The notes under the pieces: generated by a model
Databases searched by the model: none
The model's input: only the letters and a program-made list of their open reading frames with translations
Told to the model about the DNA's origin: nothing
In this document: positions 59,910 through 64,000 of the stretch, piece after piece
Layout of the letters: each line of letters begins with the position of its first letter
Numbering within the stretch: position 1 is the stretch's first letter
Assembly (NCBI RefSeq): GCF_029784135.1
Contig: NC_073746.1
Span: 247,141,307-247,205,306, forward strand
Source: Toxorhynchites rutilus septentrionalis
Taxonomy: Eukaryota; Arthropoda; Insecta; Diptera; Culicidae
DNA: 64,000 nt
Direction of reading: 5' to 3'
Position numbers and translations under genes: made by a program

Positions 59910-60883
59910 ACACAAATTTTTGTATTACTCGAGAACTAATCAAGTAAATAAAACCAAATTAGGTATATGGAGGTTTTTGGGCACAATAAATGTTTTCACG
60001 GTGGTTAGACACTCCACCCCCTCTCTAAGGGAAGGCTGCCATACAAATGAAACACAAATTTCTGCATTACTCGAGAATTAATCAAGCAAATGAAACCAAA
60101 TTAGACATATGGATGATTTAGGGTGCAGTAAATGTTTCTATGGTGGTTAGACACTCCACCCCCTCTATAAGGGGCATGCGAAGGTTTTAGGGGACACAAA
60201 ACGTTTCTATGGCGAAAAGACACTCCACCCGTCTCTCTGAGGGGGGAGGAGTGTCTTGAAGCACACATTTCCGCATAATTCAAGAACTAATCAAGCCAAC
60301 GGAACTTAATTTGGCATGTGGAGGTTTTATGGGGAATAAACATTTCTAAGGTGGTTCGACACTCCCCCCTCTCTTATGGTGGGCTGTTATTCATATGAAA
60401 AACAAATTTCTGCATAACTCGAAAACTAATCAAGCAAATGGAGCCATATTCGGCATGTGAAGAAACATTCACGTCACGAAACATTTCTATGGTGAATAGA
60501 CACTCCTCCCCTCTTTCTAAGGGAAGAAGAGGGGAGGGGTCTGTCTTTATTCTATCATATTTTCTGTATCAAACATTTATTACATAACATAACATAATTA
60601 CACAACGGAGAAACATGTTATTTGCAAGTGGTTGAGAAATCTTGAACGATAATTGTGTCTGAAAATAATATGATACTATAATGATGAGTTTTGGTAGAAG
60701 AACTAGGAATTTTTTAGTAAAAGGTAAATTCAACGGGATCGATAAGAAGGTCAATCAATGAACAGTTCTGCGATTGGACTCATGAACTTGCGCTTAGTAA
60801 GAAAACGTGAATGTGTGAAGGTATTTATAACAAAAAAAAAACAAATTTTGGGCGGGACGAAGTTTGCCGGGTCAGCTAGTAAC
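59910..60883 (+). repeat. Full-length dispersed repeat: tandem monomers plus unique 3' part
   Basis: At least four ACTAATCAAGC monomers (about 59930-60530) are followed by the unique 340-bp segment from TGTCTTTATTCTATCATATT (about 60540) to GGGCGGGACGAAGTTTGCCG and GGTCAGCTAGT at 60883. This copy shows that the monomers and the 3' segment belong to one element. Confidence 0.8.
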
Positions 60884-61227
60884 ATATAAAATTTTCATGC
60901 AGACTTATTTTATTTGATTTTTTAAATTTTTCACTGTTTTCGACGAATATCCTAACATATCATTTCAAAGAATGTCACCGAATTTCGATTTTCTGAATTA
61001 AAGAAATTTAAGTGCTTTAGCGCTATGATTTTTTTTATTGCATACCAAATGTCAACTTTTAGGCGAAAACTTGAAAAAAGAGGTTTTGTGGTGCTCAAAC
61101 CAAAGGGATACGAGTTTGCTATTTGATTTTTGGAAAGCTGAGACTTTTCTACATAACATTCCAAAAAAAGAAGAATAGAAATAATAGAATAAAATTTAAT
61201 CGTCGATTCTTTTTTGCGTAATGCTTC

Positions 61228-61520
61228 AGGGGTTATTCTAGTATAGAGGCACGAATATCGGGCGAGCGCTGAACAAATAAAATAAAGCATATTTTTACCG
61301 CTCATCATTACATTATTTGTTTATTTATGTTTTAACAATAGAACTAAACGGAAAAAAAATCAAAATTCGAATAGTTACAAGCTGGTGAAGTGATGGAGTT
61401 TAAGAAAAAAAAGTTGTGCCATGGCGTACACGATTCCAGCCCTTCTGGTTATCTAAAACAAGAAAATCGAACAGATTCTGAATCAGTAAAGATGACGCTA
61501 ACGCATGAACCTCGGACAAA
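61228..61520 (+). repeat. Half copy of the TTAA-type MITE
   Basis: GGGGTTATTCTAGTATAGAG, GAATAGTTACAAGCTGGTGA and TGCCATGGCGTACACGATTC follow 55762-56050 closely. The second half is replaced by unrelated sequence. Confidence 0.8.
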
Positions 61521-62970
61521 TAAAAATATATTTTTTTGTACAAAATGTTTGCCGTTTGAAAAACGAAATTGCTTTTTTGCACGATTTTCGTGACAATTTC
61601 AACTTTTTTTTCAAATACAGGAAAACTGTTTTGTGCGATTATTGTTATAGTGTGGTTTTTTTGTGCGATTTTTTTTGTGCGGTGAAAAGAAGCCTATTTA
61701 ACGAAGTTATCGTCATTTAGTTTTTTATGGTTTACAGGCAAACCTGTTTTTGTGCGAGGGATAGGGACCGCATAAAAAAGGGTCCCTCCAGGAAACTTCT
61801 TCCGATTTCCGTTTGTTTCGTTGCTTTGCGATGGGACAGTTTGTCTTTTTGGTTGCGCGTGGTTGTGTTGTGCTTTTGGCATGTCGAAACTTGTTGCTGT
61901 TAGAAATCATGTCATGCGCAACTTAGAGCATTTTATGGAAGGATGGGAATGATTTGAGAAGTGGATAATTTAGACGCAAACATGCTTTTCACGCACAGAA
62001 ATGTCTATAAACCATCGAAAAAAAATTATTTTCTTTCTTCATCAACAGGTTTTCCTGTACTGCAAATTCGAACATCACCGACTACAACGAGTCGCTGTTT
62101 TCCATTCAGTTGTCATAATATGGGATCAAGTCGACAAATTCATGAGTAAAGTAAAGTGTACTTCTTCAGAATATTCTCGGAATGCTTCGATTGCTAATAA
62201 CACCGCTGAGCTTCCTGATCACGCGGATGATAATTTGAGAAGTTGTAAGCAGTGCGGTGAATATTCGAAACTTAATCGAAAGAATCCGTTTGAAATTGGT
62301 TAACCTCGTCAATTGAAATTCGGAAAGGTTCATTGTAAAACGAAAGCTATTCTTTCTCATTTTTATGTGATGAATGTATTGAGTCGAACGAGAACAAATA
62401 ATTCATTTTTTTCATTCGGTTCATTCTGCTTCCCTGCGGATTCCCGCGTTGAAGCAGAATTTCGGTTCATTCACTGTCTTATAGGCAGCAGGCGATGGGA
62501 GAGCATTTTCTAATGCCCGCTTTTTCATGTGTTAGCGTCAAAGCGTTAGCGTCTCATCAAACCTGCTGTTTCTCTGTTTTTCTCTGGAAACAAATCAAAG
62601 CATTGTCGGGTGTCAATTGAGTCTCGGTGGCTACTTCAATTGATGGAGACAGAAGAGAATCTCAAATAACAACATGACAAGCGCCTTGAATAAAGAGGTG
62701 CGGTTATTAAATCGAATGGAAGGGATACAGTGAAAAGAGATCCGTATGAATGAAACACAACCATTCGTCAAAGTAGCTAATGAGTCTGGCTCGTTACCAC
62801 TTTGTATGTGTAACAATCAAGAAAACTTAAGAAATCATTTAGAAATGTTAATAATGAAGTCTAACACATTACACATTATTACACATTACGCATTTACACA
62901 TTAGTTAGAGTTCAAATAGAAAAAAAATGGGCGAGACGAAGTTCGCCGGGTCTGCTCTCATTACCTATTG
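61521..62970. other. Intron sequence, no gene recognised
   Basis: A GGGCGAGACGAAGTTCGCCG terminus at about 62929-62955 marks the end of another dispersed repeat. Open frames are short and without motifs. Confidence 0.4.
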
Positions 62971-62974
62971 ATAT

Positions 62975-63058
62975 TGACATAAGACTACGTCTTTCAGTAA
63001 AGGTACCGAATCAGAAAACAGCCCACGTTTTTTATGAAATAGTTTTATCGTTAATATA
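62975..63058 (+). repeat. LTR-like repeat start, cut by mariner insertion
   Basis: TGACATAAGACTACGTCTTT at 62975 and GAATCAGAAAACAGCCCACG match the 5' part of the LTR-like fragment read on the minus strand from 5743. The match ends where the mariner derivative starts. Confidence 0.6.
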
Positions 63059-63699
63059 GGGTTGGGGAAAAAGAAATGTCGTATTTCTGATCGAAATTTG
63101 ACGCTTTATTTGACATACTTAAAATTATCCAATTAAAGTCAAATATGCGCCGTTTCGTTCGCAAACTTGTTGTCATTTAGAAGGCAACTTCATTATCCCC
63201 CCCTCCCCTTATAAAACCCCTCTCCTTATTTGCAAAAAACTCAGACAGCCAGTTTTCGCAAGCCTCTTTTGAGGTCACCAAGAGCGTTTTGCATGTACCG
63301 GAAGAAATGATAATCACTTGGAGCCAGGTCCGGACTATACGGTGGGTGCAATAGAACCATAATGAAATCGATCAAACCAACGCTGTGCTGTGCGAATCGT
63401 TACAGTATCGGGTCTATTAACTACATGAATTTTTTCGAACGCCTTCGTTGCAGTTTTACCTCGCAGGTAGTAAAAACGTAGAATATGGCGAATTTCTTGC
63501 TTGGTGGACTCCATCTTTGATGCGCTATAACTTGAGACTGAAAAGGACAATCACAACACTGTCAAAACGACACTTGTAGCACAGATTGTCTTCTTTAAAT
63601 AGCCGTATAGTATGAGCCGATGCGATAAGTACAAAACAAGATATGTTTAAGTGTTGCCATATATTGACAATATACGACATTTATTTTTCTCCATCCCAA
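63059..63699 (-). mobile_element. Internally deleted mariner (about 641 bp)
   Basis: TA-flanked termini GGTTGGGGAAAAAGAAATGT and the inverse ACGACATTTATTTTTCTCCATCC are imperfect inverted repeats. On the minus strand the N-terminal transposase region (KQEIRHILRFYYLRGKTATK to RTAQRWFDRFHYGS, 63520-63350) is joined directly to a C-terminal catalytic piece HPPYSPDLAPSDYHFFRYMQ (about 63340-63280). The middle of the gene, with the first two catalytic residues, has been deleted. It is a candidate intermediate toward a MITE. Confidence 0.85.
63335..63550 (-). pseudogene. Mariner transposase N-terminal remnant
   Basis: The frame reads MESTKQEIRHILRFYYLRGK and TVTIRTAQRWFDRFHYGS, the first helix-turn-helix region of an irritans-type mariner transposase. 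It ends just after the internal deletion junction. Confidence 0.8.
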
Positions 63700-64000
63700 T
63701 ATGCTAATCAGACGAGCGTGAATCGGTCGTTAGAAATGCAAATGCAGCATTCGTTCTGCGGACAATGTGGATAGAGAAAATATTGCCATCTTAGCTCCCC
63801 CGTATTCTATTAAATGAGGAGGAACTGAGGCAGAAAAAAGCATAACTTCAAACGGCTCTATCTTGAAAAATCTGAGAGAAAATTGAGATCGGATTGAAGA
63901 GATTTGTTCGTTAGAGAGTTATAAATGGCTTTTATAAGCATGTGAGCAATTGGTGGTAGAGGCGTGCAAACCAACTCATCATGATGAACAACTCAGATCA

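Overview
The window is insect nuclear DNA, most likely from an Aedes mosquito. The evidence is AT-rich sequence dense in repeats, canonical GT-AG introns, a crumbs-type gene, a Feilai-like tRNA SINE, an ITmD37E-type transposon, and copia, R1-like, mariner, pogo-like and MITE insertions. The genus is inferred from the repeat families. No bacterial or viral gene cluster is present.

One host gene is visible. It is the crumbs (crb) orthologue on the minus strand, from 58876 down to the stop codon at 2108-2110. Ten coding exons can be joined by GT-AG introns with fully consistent phases: 58745-58876, 49770-50978, 49343-49558, 48499-49187, 23958-26071, 13992-15151, 13805-13932, 13496-13740, 13257-13428 and 2108-2338. 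Together they give about 2,100 residues: about 30 EGF-like repeats, four laminin-G-like domains, one transmembrane helix and a 37-residue cytoplasmic tail ending in ERLI. The signal peptide and extreme N-terminus lie upstream of the window, beyond 64000.

Nearly everything else lies in crb introns and is transposon-derived. The last intron (2339-13256) holds LTR-like fragments, a gag-like remnant and a 5'-truncated R1-like retroposon (about 6423-8872) embedded in a TATAC pentanucleotide array. The intron 15152-23957 holds a mariner-type element (18400-19642), two TA-flanked MITEs and a palindromic element with about 412-bp arms (21028-22322). The largest intron (26072-48498) holds a Ty1/copia retrotransposon (26204-30965) split by a Feilai-like SINE. 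It also holds an ITmD37E element (31062-32350), a roughly 840-bp higher-order tandem array, pogo-like remnants and hairpin MITEs. The intron 50979-58744 holds a TTAA-flanked MITE (55762-56491) and tandem repeats. The sequence upstream of 58876 holds a long TA microsatellite, further copies of these repeats and an internally deleted mariner (63059-63699).

I found no convincing new multi-gene system. The most unusual structures are the R1-like element inside a pentamer array, the long palindromic element, the higher-order tandem array with inverted partial copies, and several cases of repeats nested within repeats. All transposase and polymerase genes seen here are broken, truncated or interrupted.
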